NCBI GenBank assembly: GCA_030348385.1
Contig: JAUCFP010000006.1
Location: forward strand, 1,302,001 to 1,366,000
Origin: Cytobacillus sp. NJ13
GTDB lineage: Bacteria > Bacillota > Bacilli > Bacillales > Cytobacillaceae
Direction: 5' to 3'
Length of the DNA stretch: 64,000 nt
A program made the translations under genes and the position numbers. Every line of letters begins with the position of its first letter. Position 1 is the stretch's first letter. The notes beneath the pieces were generated by a model. The model was not told the origin of the DNA. It worked only from the letters and a program-made list of their open reading frames with translations, and did no database searches. Shown here piece by piece: positions 8,364 through 16,793 of the stretch.

Positions 8364-8395
8364 AAAAAAAAGACCGAATAATAGTTTATTCGATC
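8364..8395 (-). terminator. Intrinsic terminator of the sigma54 activator gene
   Basis: 10-bp arms (8372-8381 and 8386-8395, one G-T pair) with a 4-nt loop, followed on the minus strand by eight T. Confidence 0.8.
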
Positions 8396-8421
8396 ATTCT
8401 TTTTCATATTTATATATAACT

Positions 8422-9813
8422 TTATTGTATGAATATCCCATACTTCTGGCATTTTCTTGTCAATGTAGATGCGTCAACCCCTAGTTTTTTGGCTGCATCT
8501 CTTAAACTTGAACTTTGCTTCACCATGTCTTCAATTATATCCCTCTCAATTATTTGCATCTTTTCTTTTAATGAATTAGCATCTTTACTAACTTTATCTG
8601 CAGCTATGTTGGACGGGAGATCCTTAACTGTAATCGAGGTTTCATCTGTCATGATAAAAATTCGTTCGATCACATTTTCCAGTTCACGGATATTACCTGG
8701 CCAACGATAACTTTCAAGTATTTTGAATACATCAGTAGAAATTGTTTTTAGTGTTCCATATCTGGAGGATAGTTTATCAGTTGTTTTTAATATAAATGGG
8801 ATAATATCTTCTTTTCTTTCTCGTAATGGAGGAATTGTAATTGGAAGAACATTAATCCGGTAAAATAAATCCTCCCTGAACTCTCCCTTTTCCATCATTT
8901 CTTTTAATGGCCTGTTAGTGGCGCATATAAGACGGAAACTCACCTTCTTGGATTTTGTACTGCCGAGCCGTGTTACTTCGAAATCCTGCAGGACCCTCAA
9001 CAATTTAACCTGCAGCTTTAAGGGAAGCTCCCCTACTTCATCTAAAAATAAACTTCCGTTTTCTGCAATCTCGATAAGCCCGGGCTTCCCTTTTTCACTT
9101 GCTCCTGTAAAAGCCCCTTTCACATAGCCAAAAAGTTCAGATTCCAATAAATCACCCGGAATGGCCCCGCAGTTTACTTTAATAAATGGGCTGTCTCCGC
9201 CATTTCTTGTCTCGTGTATAAGTCTTGCTAATACCTCTTTGCCTGTACCAGATTCCCCCAATAATAAAACTGGGGAATCCGCTTTGGATACTTTAGGAAT
9301 TAAATTAAGGATTAGTTTCATCTGCGGGCTATTTGCAATTATTTTTTCACTTTTCACATGCTCTTTATATAAACTAAGCTCCCGTAAATATCTTTCAGAC
9401 CTCTCCTCAGCATCATTTAATTGATTTTCCAAGAGAGTTAATTCAGATAAATCTCTTGCAGTAATGACTATTCTAAAAAGTTTGCCTTCTTTATAAACAG
9501 GTGTCCCTGTAACCAGTACGTTTTTGCCGCTCCGGAACTTCTGTATCAAAGAAACTACCTTTTTTTCTCTCTTAACAATAACTGCAACCGCTTTGGATAT
9601 TGTCCCGTTTTCTTCAAGTTCTATGCTTGTCCTGCCAATCAACTCTTCTTCAGTCAAACCTGTAATTCTTGTATAGGCAGAATTTAACCTGACACATTTC
9701 AGGTCCGCATCGCAAATATAGATTCCTTCCTGACATGCATGGATCGCTGCTTCAAGCTCAAGACAATCTTCATAATGATTATGATGTTTAATCTGCTCAG
9801 TTTCAAACAGCAC
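8422..9813 (-). CDS. Sigma54-dependent transcriptional activator (PAS, AAA+, Fis-type HTH)
   Basis: 463 aa. An N-terminal PAS domain (about 20-125) is followed by a short coiled linker. The AAA+ ATPase has Walker A GESGTGKE (186-193), the sigma54-contacting GAFTGA loop (233-238) and Walker B LFLDEV (255-260). A Fis-type helix-turn-helix ends the protein. The start is GTG at 9813 with GGAGGT seven bases upstream. It is divergent from an operon that has a textbook -24/-12 promoter and two dyad sites between the genes, so its target is almost certainly that operon. The PAS domain probably senses a small ligand. Confidence 0.95.
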   Translation of the reverse strand: MLFETEQIKHHNHYEDCLELEAAIHACQEGIYICDADLKCVRLNSAYTRITGLTEEELIGRTSIELEENGTISKAVAVIVKREKKVVSLIQKFRSGKNVLVTGTPVYKEGKLFRIVITARDLSELTLLENQLNDAEERSERYLRELSLYKEHVKSEKIIANSPQMKLILNLIPKVSKADSPVLLLGESGTGKEVLARLIHETRNGGDSPFIKVNCGAIPGDLLESELFGYVKGAFTGASEKGKPGLIEIAENGSLFLDEVGELPLKLQVKLLRVLQDFEVTRLGSTKSKKVSFRLICATNRPLKEMMEKGEFREDLFYRINVLPITIPPLRERKEDIIPFILKTTDKLSSRYGTLKTISTDVFKILESYRWPGNIRELENVIERIFIMTDETSITVKDLPSNIAADKVSKDANSLKEKMQIIERDIIEDMVKQSSSLRDAAKKLGVDASTLTRKCQKYGIFIQ

Positions 9814-9831
9814 TACTTATACCTCCTTACC

Positions 9832-9867
9832 GTTGCAAAACAGCAATATCCGTTGCAAAACCGCAAC
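9832..9867. promoter_or_regulatory. Two tandem upstream activator sites for the sigma54 activator
   Basis: Two dyads, GTTGCAAAACAGCAAT (9832-9847) and GTTGCAAAACCGCAAC (9852-9867), have centres 20 bp apart. They lie about 110-145 bp ahead of the sigma54 promoter and just upstream of the activator gene start. Form and distance are typical of enhancer sites. Confidence 0.75.
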
Positions 9868-9975
9868 ATTAAACCATTTAAAAAGTATTCAGAGTTATAT
9901 AAATAAATTTTATTTTCTGTAAAATGTTAATACTCTTATTATATCAAAGAGGAAAAATAAAGTCAGCGATATATT

Positions 9976-9993
9976 TTGGCACGGCTCTTGCAT
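9976..9993 (+). promoter_or_regulatory. Sigma54 (-24/-12) promoter
   Basis: TTGGCACGGCTCTTGCAT matches the SigL/RpoN consensus, with GG at 9978-9979 and GC at 9990-9991, ten bases apart. Transcription is expected near 10003. Confidence 0.9.
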
Positions 9994-10002
9994 AATTAAA
10001 AA

Positions 10003-10016
10003 TGACAGCGCTTTCG
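10003..10016 (+). promoter_or_regulatory. Candidate CcpA (cre) site at the sigma54 start
   Basis: TGACAGCGCTTTCG resembles the cre consensus with mismatches in the left half and the last base. It lies between the predicted start of transcription and the ribosome binding site, where bound CcpA would block the operon. Confidence 0.4.
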
Positions 10017-10023
10017 GAGGGAT

Positions 10024-10563
10024 ATGATGAAAATGATTAATAGCTTTAAAGTATTAAATATGAAAGAAATACAAAACTCTTCACTATTAAAGGGAAAAAA
10101 GCTTGAGATAGAAGGCACCTATTTTTTTCCAGCTCTTTTCTCAGTTTGGAATATTGGATATAAGAGTTTTTTACGAAAAGATCGAAAAAGCCGGTCGATC
10201 ACTGGAGCAGATCTAGTTCGTGGCGGCACAGGGCTTTCTGATCATTTTCCTGATTATGTTGAAATTGAGGCAGATGAAGCTGCCATAATTTCCCCTTCCC
10301 ATTTACAATCTGACCAGCAGGCATCTAGCAGGGAATTTATACGAAATTACTATATTCATTATAAAAGGATTTGGTCTCCGCCTGTCATCGATTTGGCTAA
10401 GGAAGAAGTTATCTATATGCCTTATACCATTTTAATTGATTCGGCCGGAAAGTCTGAACGGAAAAAATATTATTTATTAGAGCACTCTTCCAGGAACCTT
10501 GATCTACTTTCAAACTATTCACATATTAAAGAAGTGCTGCTTAGGCGTTTTGAAGGGAGGTGA
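10024..10563 (+). CDS. Hypothetical protein, first gene of the sigma54-controlled operon
   Basis: 179 aa. No family is recognised. It starts at ATG 10024 (or 10027) after CGGAGGG. The protein is soluble, without signal peptide or membrane helix. It has a polar centre rich in Asp/Glu (DYVEIEADEAAI) and a basic C-terminus ending KEVLLRRFEGR. It is followed after 6 bp by a 30-aa membrane peptide and then a sodium symporter, so it is expressed with uptake and oxidation genes. A role as transporter partner, ligand-binding protein or enzyme remains open. Confidence 0.7.
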   Translation: MMKMINSFKVLNMKEIQNSSLLKGKKLEIEGTYFFPALFSVWNIGYKSFLRKDRKSRSITGADLVRGGTGLSDHFPDYVEIEADEAAIISPSHLQSDQQASSREFIRNYYIHYKRIWSPPVIDLAKEEVIYMPYTILIDSAGKSERKKYYLLEHSSRNLDLLSNYSHIKEVLLRRFEGR

Positions 10564-10569
10564 CAGTCT

Positions 10570-10662
10570 ATGATTCTGGTTTGGTACCTTGGTTTAGTAT
10601 TGGCTTCCTGGATTATTATGGGATTCATCTTATTTAAAACAGACGTAATAAATGATGACTAA
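10570..10662 (+). CDS. 30-aa single-helix membrane peptide, probable symporter accessory protein
   Basis: ATG 10570 to TAA 10662 encodes 30 aa: a hydrophobic helix of about 22 residues followed by a short polar tail (KTDVINDD). The ribosome binding site GGGAGGTGA is very strong and well spaced. It lies between the unknown protein and the sodium symporter. Small one-helix peptides encoded next to SSS-family symporters are known, and this gene fits that pattern. The call rests on size, hydrophobicity and position. Confidence 0.7.
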   Translation: MILVWYLGLVLASWIIMGFILFKTDVINDD

Positions 10663-10684
10663 TTAGACTTTGGGGGTGTATGAA

Positions 10685-12199
10685 ATGGTCAATAACGCAA
10701 CAATTATGTATTCTTGGATATTTATGAGCCTTTTTATAATTGCAATGATTTATTTGGGCTGGCTGGGCATGAAGAAAACAAAAAATTCCGATGACTTTGC
10801 TACTGCCCGATCCTCATATGGATATCTAACACTTGGTTTAGCCATTACTGCTACCATCGCCAGCGGCTCTACCTTCATGGGAATACCCGGACTGGCCTAC
10901 AGCATGGGAGCTCCAAGTCTCTGGTATCCTATTTTATACCCAATTGCTACTGTATTTGGAATGATCCTCATTGCCTCATATGTAAAAAAATTTGGAGATA
11001 AATTTGGGACAAGAACAATTCCTGAATTTATGGGAGAAAGATTTAATAGTGACTTCTTAAGAATTGCCCTTGCTCTTGTTTCAATCCTGCTTATATTCTA
11101 TGTTGTGTCTCAATTCGTTGCTGCTGCAACCATGTTCCAAACGATGATGGGACTTGATTATAACATGGGGTTATTTTTAACTGGCATAGTCCTTGCCGCC
11201 TATGTATTTATGGGAGGTTCTCATTCAGATATCATGACTGATGCTGTTCAAGGGTTATTAATGCTCATCATAGCTGTTGTCGTCATCTTCACTTTCCTTA
11301 CAGGAGCAGGAGTTGAAGGCGGTTTCGCAGGCATGATGGATCTTATAAAGGAAAGGCGTCCTGAAGGCTTTGTAGATGAATTATTTAAACCTGGCGATAT
11401 CACTTATGGCAGTGCCTGGCTAGTACTCCTGCTATTTATAGCACACATACCTTTCAGTATTCTTCCGCATATCGGAAATAAATTTATGGCAATAAAATCT
11501 GGGAAAGAATTAAAGAAGCTTCTAATGTTTTGTACAGTTGTTGCCACAACTATGCCAGCAATGGCACTTGGCGGATTATTAGGAATAGCCATTATTGATC
11601 CAAGCACAAATATTGCTGCGGACCAAGTAATTCCAGTTTTATTTAATGAGCTGTTCCCTCCAATTATAGCAGGATTATTCGCAGTTGCTGTATTATCTGC
11701 CATTATGTCAACATCTGATGGCCTGATTGTATCTCTCACCCAGATATTAGCAAATGATATTTACCGAAAAACAATTGTTCCACGAAAAGGAATTGATCCA
11801 GTTAAAGCGGAGAAGGTTGAGATGATGATTAGCCGCTACGGTACTTTTGTTGTACTGGGTGTATCTATTTTGATGGCATGGAATCCTCCACAGTCACTGG
11901 CAGTCTTCCTCTGGATCGGCATTGGCGGAATCGTCTCGGCTACAGCCGGCCCTCTATGCGTGGGAACTCTATGGAAAAGAGCTACAAAAACAGCTGCCGT
12001 TACATCCATGCTGATTGGTTCCATCGCATACTGGATCATTTATCTGCCTATAGGCTTTGGTTTTACAAACCCATTTGGAGCCGCTGGAATTTCAGTATTA
12101 ATAGGTATGGCAACGATGTATGCAGTTACCTTAGTAACAGCAAAGCCAACTGAGAAAGAAATTGAAAGAGTATTCGGTAGCAATGATATCTCAGCATAG
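10685..12199 (+). CDS. Sodium:solute symporter (SSS family)
   Basis: 504 aa from ATG 10685 (GGGGGTG six bases upstream); an upstream TTG at 10670 overlaps the binding site and is rejected. About 13 hydrophobic segments alternate with short loops. ASGSTFMGIPGLAYSMG near the N-terminus and LSAIMSTSDGLIVSLTQI in the second half are typical of SSS transporters of the PutP/PanF group. It would import an organic solute with Na+. The neighbouring alcohol and aldehyde dehydrogenases suggest the substrate is an alcohol, an aldehyde precursor or the derived acid. Substrate not determinable. Confidence 0.92.
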   Translation: MVNNATIMYSWIFMSLFIIAMIYLGWLGMKKTKNSDDFATARSSYGYLTLGLAITATIASGSTFMGIPGLAYSMGAPSLWYPILYPIATVFGMILIASYVKKFGDKFGTRTIPEFMGERFNSDFLRIALALVSILLIFYVVSQFVAAATMFQTMMGLDYNMGLFLTGIVLAAYVFMGGSHSDIMTDAVQGLLMLIIAVVVIFTFLTGAGVEGGFAGMMDLIKERRPEGFVDELFKPGDITYGSAWLVLLLFIAHIPFSILPHIGNKFMAIKSGKELKKLLMFCTVVATTMPAMALGGLLGIAIIDPSTNIAADQVIPVLFNELFPPIIAGLFAVAVLSAIMSTSDGLIVSLTQILANDIYRKTIVPRKGIDPVKAEKVEMMISRYGTFVVLGVSILMAWNPPQSLAVFLWIGIGGIVSATAGPLCVGTLWKRATKTAAVTSMLIGSIAYWIIYLPIGFGFTNPFGAAGISVLIGMATMYAVTLVTAKPTEKEIERVFGSNDISA

Positions 12200-12228
12200 A
12201 TATTAAAAAAAATAGGAGAGTGTTTAAA

Positions 12229-13335
12229 ATGACAGAAAAAACAGCCGTAAAAACAGGCAAAGTGGCCGTAATGACTGAACCGCTGAACCTAAATTACCAG
12301 GAGTATACGATTCCCTCCCCTCAGCCGGGTTCACTGGTTGTAAAGGTAAACAGGACCAATGTGTGCGGATCAGAATTGCACATTTGGAGAGGCCATCACC
12401 CTAGCATTAAGCGGGGAGTTCTGGGACATGAAATGATTGGCACCATTCATGAGCTTGGAGAAGGAGTTACAAAGGATTATGCCGGGGAACCAGTAAAGGC
12501 AGGAGATCGCATTGTTTCGACTTATTTCCTGACTTGCAGAAAATGCAGTCCCTGCCAGGAAGGAAAATTCCATCTTTGTGAAAATGCCTATGAATTCTGG
12601 ACAAAACAGCCGGAAGTTGAACCTCATTTTCATGGTTCATTTGCAACTCACTATTATATTCATGAGAACCAATACTTTTATAAAGTGCCTGATAATGTCC
12701 CTGATGTGGCAGCGGCGAGTGCAAACTGTGCGCTTTCGCAAGTTTATTTCGGAATTGAAGAAGCAGAGCTGCGCTATAACCAGACAATTGTGATCCAGGG
12801 AGCTGGCGGTTTAGGATTATATGCCTCTGCCATTGCAAAAGAAAAAGGTGCAAAGGTTATTGTCATTGATAGTATTAAAAGCAGGCTTGAACAAGCAAAA
12901 AAGTTTGGGGCGGATCATGTGATTGACATGAATGAGTATTCTGCTCTTGAGTCGAGGGAGAGTGCTATTCTCCAGCTCACAAATGGCAAAGGTGCAGACG
13001 TGGGTATGGAGTTGGCCGGTGTACCGGCAGCATTCGCTGAAGGAATCCATTTAATTCGTCCAGGAGGAAAATATGTCACAATAGGAAACGTTTCAATTGG
13101 CAAGTTTGTTGAATTTGATCCGGGCTTATTAACAAGAAAATCGATTAAAATTCTGCCGATTGTTAGGTATAACCCTTGGTACTTGAGAAAATCGCTCGAA
13201 TTTTTATCTGCTTCCATTGAAAAATATCCATTTGATCAAATGCTGGATGCAGAGTTTAGGCTTGATCAGATACAGGAAGCATTAGATAAGTCTGCTGCCC
13301 GTGAGGTTACTCGTGCTTCCATTATCGTCGACTAA
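12229..13335 (+). CDS. Zinc-dependent alcohol dehydrogenase (MDR family)
   Basis: 368 aa from ATG 12229. Catalytic zinc ligands are Cys46 and His67-Glu68 (GHEMIG). The structural zinc site is C103-x2-C106-x2-C109-x7-C117. A Rossmann motif GAGGLG follows. It would oxidise an alcohol to the aldehyde or ketone with NAD(P). AGGAG lies ten bases upstream, and the gene is 29 bp after the symporter and 28 bp before the aldehyde dehydrogenase. The pair probably converts an alcohol to an acid. Medium-chain members also act on sorbitol, threonine or butanediol. Confidence 0.88.
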   Translation: MTEKTAVKTGKVAVMTEPLNLNYQEYTIPSPQPGSLVVKVNRTNVCGSELHIWRGHHPSIKRGVLGHEMIGTIHELGEGVTKDYAGEPVKAGDRIVSTYFLTCRKCSPCQEGKFHLCENAYEFWTKQPEVEPHFHGSFATHYYIHENQYFYKVPDNVPDVAAASANCALSQVYFGIEEAELRYNQTIVIQGAGGLGLYASAIAKEKGAKVIVIDSIKSRLEQAKKFGADHVIDMNEYSALESRESAILQLTNGKGADVGMELAGVPAAFAEGIHLIRPGGKYVTIGNVSIGKFVEFDPGLLTRKSIKILPIVRYNPWYLRKSLEFLSASIEKYPFDQMLDAEFRLDQIQEALDKSAAREVTRASIIVD

Positions 13336-13363
13336 TTAAACCATATAGAAAGGATGGAGTATT

Positions 13364-14812
13364 TTGAGCACTAAAGTTGCCGATCTTAACAAATTGTATA
13401 TTAATGGGGAATGGATTCAGGCCGAATCTGGAGAAAGCATAGATGTTATTAATCCTGCTACAGGGGAAGTTGTCAGCCCTGTTCCAAAAGCGGGCAAAAA
13501 AGAAGCGAGGCTCGCTGTTGATGCTGCGCATGAAGCTTTTAAGAGCTGGTCACAAACAACTTCTTATGAAAGAAGCGCCCTGCTTAAGAAATGGCATGAT
13601 CTCCTTTTGGAAAACAAAGAAGAAGTGGCAAGAATTTTAGTTGAAGAACAAGGCAAACCTTTATCAGAGGCATTGGCTGAAGTCAATTATGCAGCCAGCT
13701 TTCTATCCTGGTACGCAGAAGAAGCGAAACGCATATACGGTGAGACTGTACCGGCCTCTTTCCAGGATAAAAGAATTTTATTAATAAAACAGCCAGTTGG
13801 CGTTGTAGCCGCAATCACACCTTGGAACTTCCCTGCAGCAATGATTACAAGGAAGGTTGCCCCTGCCCTGGCTGCTGGCTGTACAGCCGTAATCAAACCA
13901 GCTGAATTGACTCCACTGACTGCGATAAAATTGGCTGAACTTGCAGAAAAAGCGGGCATTCCAAAAGGCGTTCTCAATGTTATCACTGGGGATGCACAAC
14001 AAATCGGGCAAACTTGGCTTCAGGATGAGCGTGTTGCCAAGATCACATTTACCGGATCAACAGAAGTAGGCAAGCTTCTGATGCGCGGGGCTGCAGACAC
14101 TGTTAAGAAGGTTTCGCTTGAACTTGGCGGCCATGCACCTGTTATCGTTTTTGGGGATGCAGATTTGGATAAAGCTGTCAGTGGGGTAATCGGATCAAAA
14201 TTCAGAAACTGCGGTCAAACATGTGTATGTGCAAATCGAATTTATGTTGAAAAATCAATTCTTCCGAAGTTTACAGCTAAGCTTAAAGAGGAAGTGGCTA
14301 AAATTAAAGTTGGTTTAGGTTATGAACCTGGTGCAGAGATTGGACCTCTAATCAATGAAGCAGCCTATACGAAAGTAAAGAAGCATATCGATGATGCAGT
14401 TGAAAAAGGTGCAGTCATCGAGCATGGCGGCAACAGGATTAATGAATATAGCAATGGCTATTTCTTTGAACCTACCATCTTAAGCGGGGTTCATGAGGAG
14501 ATGGTGATTATGCAGGAGGAAACCTTCGGACCAGTTGCCCCGATCATTGAATTTACGAGTATAGAGGAAGTAATTGAAAAGGCAAACAGCTCCCGTTATG
14601 GCCTTGCTGCTTATGCCTTTACCGAAAGCTTAAAGACAGCGATTACAGCATATGAGAAATTGGAATTTGGCATAGTCGGAATTAATGATGGGGTCCCTTC
14701 TACTGCACAGGCTCCATTTGGAGGATTAAAGGAAAGCGGGCTGGGCCGAGAAGGCGGACACCATGGTCTTGATGAATTTTTGGAAGTAAAATATGTTTCT
14801 ATAAAGCTATAA
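13364..14812 (+). CDS. NAD(P)-dependent aldehyde dehydrogenase (succinate-semialdehyde dehydrogenase-like)
   Basis: 482 aa, starting at TTG 13364 after AAGGATGGAG. Motifs are PWNFPAAMI, the glutamate motif LELGG with Glu253, and catalytic Cys287 in GQTCVCANR, followed by EETFGPVAPI and PFGGLKESGLGREGG. Length and motifs are closest to GabD-type semialdehyde dehydrogenases, but the family is broad. It is the last gene of the sigma54 operon and is followed by a terminator. It would oxidise the aldehyde made by the upstream alcohol dehydrogenase. Confidence 0.9.
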   Translation: MSTKVADLNKLYINGEWIQAESGESIDVINPATGEVVSPVPKAGKKEARLAVDAAHEAFKSWSQTTSYERSALLKKWHDLLLENKEEVARILVEEQGKPLSEALAEVNYAASFLSWYAEEAKRIYGETVPASFQDKRILLIKQPVGVVAAITPWNFPAAMITRKVAPALAAGCTAVIKPAELTPLTAIKLAELAEKAGIPKGVLNVITGDAQQIGQTWLQDERVAKITFTGSTEVGKLLMRGAADTVKKVSLELGGHAPVIVFGDADLDKAVSGVIGSKFRNCGQTCVCANRIYVEKSILPKFTAKLKEEVAKIKVGLGYEPGAEIGPLINEAAYTKVKKHIDDAVEKGAVIEHGGNRINEYSNGYFFEPTILSGVHEEMVIMQEETFGPVAPIIEFTSIEEVIEKANSSRYGLAAYAFTESLKTAITAYEKLEFGIVGINDGVPSTAQAPFGGLKESGLGREGGHHGLDEFLEVKYVSIKL

Positions 14813-14819
14813 TAGAAGT

Positions 14820-14850
14820 CCCAAAGCTATGATGGCTTTGGGATTTCTTT
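14820..14850 (+). terminator. Intrinsic terminator of the sigma54 operon
   Basis: Arms CCCAAAGC (14820-14827) and GCTTTGGG (14835-14842), followed by a T-rich stretch. It lies between convergent genes. Confidence 0.75.
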
Positions 14851-14866
14851 TAGTGAATGCTATATA

Positions 14867-15247
<381 letters not shown>

Positions 15248-15284
15248 TTAAATCCCCTCCTTTAAAAGATGCCTTTAATAACAT

Positions 15285-15324
15285 AAAAAAACAAAACCCC
15301 GGACAAATACTTCAGAGGTTTTGT
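15285..15324 (-). terminator. Intrinsic terminator of the nine-gene dicarboxylate operon
   Basis: 10-bp arms (15291-15300 and 15315-15324, with a G-T pair), followed on the minus strand by a run of six T. It sits 26 bp after the last fumarase gene. Confidence 0.8.
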
Positions 15325-15350
15325 TTTATCAGCAATCTGCCTGCAGCGTT

Positions 15351-15914
15351 TTACTGATCTGCCTGCTGGTTAAATTGCTCTTTTCCCACTTGATACCAGT
15401 CTGTTCCTTCGCTATCAATAATTACGACTGCCGGGAAGTTCTCTACAGTCAGTTTATAAATCGCTTCAGGCCCTAAATCCTCATAAGCAATTACTTCCAT
15501 TGATTTAATAGATCTGGCGATCAATGCTCCAGAACCGCCAATTGCTGCAAAATAGACCGCTTTATTTTTCTTCATTGAATCGATTACTTCCTGGCTCCGG
15601 TAGCCTTTTCCGATCATCCCTTTTAAGCCTCGATCCAGCAGTGATGGTGTATATTTATCCATTCTTCCGCTTGTAGTCGGCCCGGCTGATCCAATAATCT
15701 GTCCTGGCTTCGCTGGGGTTGGTCCAACATAATAAATGGTTTGGCCTTTAATATTGAAGGGTAGGTCTTCCCCTTTTTGAAGGGCCTCTGACATTCTTTT
15801 ATGAGCTGCATCTCTCGCCGTATATATCGTTCCGTTGATCAAAACACGGTCACCAGCTTTTAAACTGATCAATACATGTTCATCTATTGGGCTGCTAACT
15901 TTATTAGCACACAA
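15351..15914 (-). CDS. Class I fumarate hydratase family, beta subunit
   Basis: 187 aa, starting at TTG 15914 after GGAGG. It matches the C-terminal (beta) part of iron-sulphur class I fumarases, which in many bacteria is a separate subunit: INGTIYTARDAAHKRM, YVGPTPAKPGQIIGSAGPTTSGRMD and KAVYFAAIGGSGAL. It pairs with the alpha subunit 11 bp upstream. The complex hydrates fumarate to malate or, in related enzymes, mesaconate to citramalate or dehydrates tartrate. Being last in an operon with SucCD-like and Sdh subunits, it would take the unsaturated acid made by the dehydrogenase. A second pair lies at 35917-37363. Confidence 0.88.
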   Translation of the reverse strand: MCANKVSSPIDEHVLISLKAGDRVLINGTIYTARDAAHKRMSEALQKGEDLPFNIKGQTIYYVGPTPAKPGQIIGSAGPTTSGRMDKYTPSLLDRGLKGMIGKGYRSQEVIDSMKKNKAVYFAAIGGSGALIARSIKSMEVIAYEDLGPEAIYKLTVENFPAVVIIDSEGTDWYQVGKEQFNQQADQ

Positions 15915-15925
15915 ATGAATTCCTC

Positions 15926-16771
15926 CTACAATCTGACTTCTTTATGCCTGCTTGCATGGCAGTTTAGATTAACAGCTACAGGCAATGCAGCAATGTGGCA
16001 AGGCTCTATCTCAATTTTCACATCAAGTGCCGTTGTATTTCCTCCCATGCCCTGTGGCCCAATACCCAGTTTATTGATTTCTTCCATTAATTCGTTTTCT
16101 AATTGGGCAAGCTCTGGGCGTTCACTTCGGTGGCCAATTGGTCTGAACAGTGATTTCTTCGCCAAATAGGCACATCTTTCAAAATTACCGCCAATTCCAA
16201 CTCCCACTACTAGAGGAGGACAGGCATTTGGCCCTGCCTTTGCAACCGTATCAAGGATATACTTCTTAATGCCTTCAAGACCATCTGATGGCTTGAGCAT
16301 TTTTAGACTGCTCATGTTTTCACTGCCGCCCCCTTTTGCAGACATATGGATGACGATTTCATCCCCAGGTACAAGTTCAATGTGGATTATGGAAGGGGTG
16401 TTATAGCCCTTGCTTTTTTCCCGGGTAATAGGATGATCCACGATTGAATGTCTTAAATACCCTTCTTCATAACCTTTTTTAACGCCTTCATTTATAGCAT
16501 TATAAATGCTTCCCCCAGCAATATGGCAGTCCTGTCCAACCTCAACGATAAATACTGATACTCCAGTGTCCTGGCACATTGGAACCCGTTCGCTTTTTGC
16601 AATATCAGCATTTAAGATTAGCTGTTCCAGTATGTCTTTGCCGGTTTCAGAAGATTCGTTTTTTAATGCTGATTGAAAGGCTTCCACTACGTCTTGCCCT
16701 AAATCGAAATTTGCTTCCTGGCACATTTTCGAAACTCGTTCAACAATTTCCTCATAAGTAATTGTTCTCAT
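15926..16771 (-). CDS. Class I fumarate hydratase family, alpha subunit
   Basis: 281 aa from ATG 16771, preceded by AAAGGAGAAG. The open frame extends much further upstream (to 17002), but that part overlaps the flavoprotein gene and has no homologous look. Iron-sulphur cluster cysteines are visible in VPMCQDTG, GPNACPPLVVGVG and near the C-terminus (PCHIAALPVAVNLNCHASRH). SAKGGGSENMS and GIGPQGMGGNTTALDV are typical of the family. It binds a [4Fe-4S] cluster and forms the active site with the beta subunit. True substrate (fumarate, mesaconate or tartrate) is open. Confidence 0.9.
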   Translation of the reverse strand: MRTITYEEIVERVSKMCQEANFDLGQDVVEAFQSALKNESSETGKDILEQLILNADIAKSERVPMCQDTGVSVFIVEVGQDCHIAGGSIYNAINEGVKKGYEEGYLRHSIVDHPITREKSKGYNTPSIIHIELVPGDEIVIHMSAKGGGSENMSSLKMLKPSDGLEGIKKYILDTVAKAGPNACPPLVVGVGIGGNFERCAYLAKKSLFRPIGHRSERPELAQLENELMEEINKLGIGPQGMGGNTTALDVKIEIEPCHIAALPVAVNLNCHASRHKEVRL

Positions 16772-16793
16772 ACGATCTTCTCCTTTTTCATCT

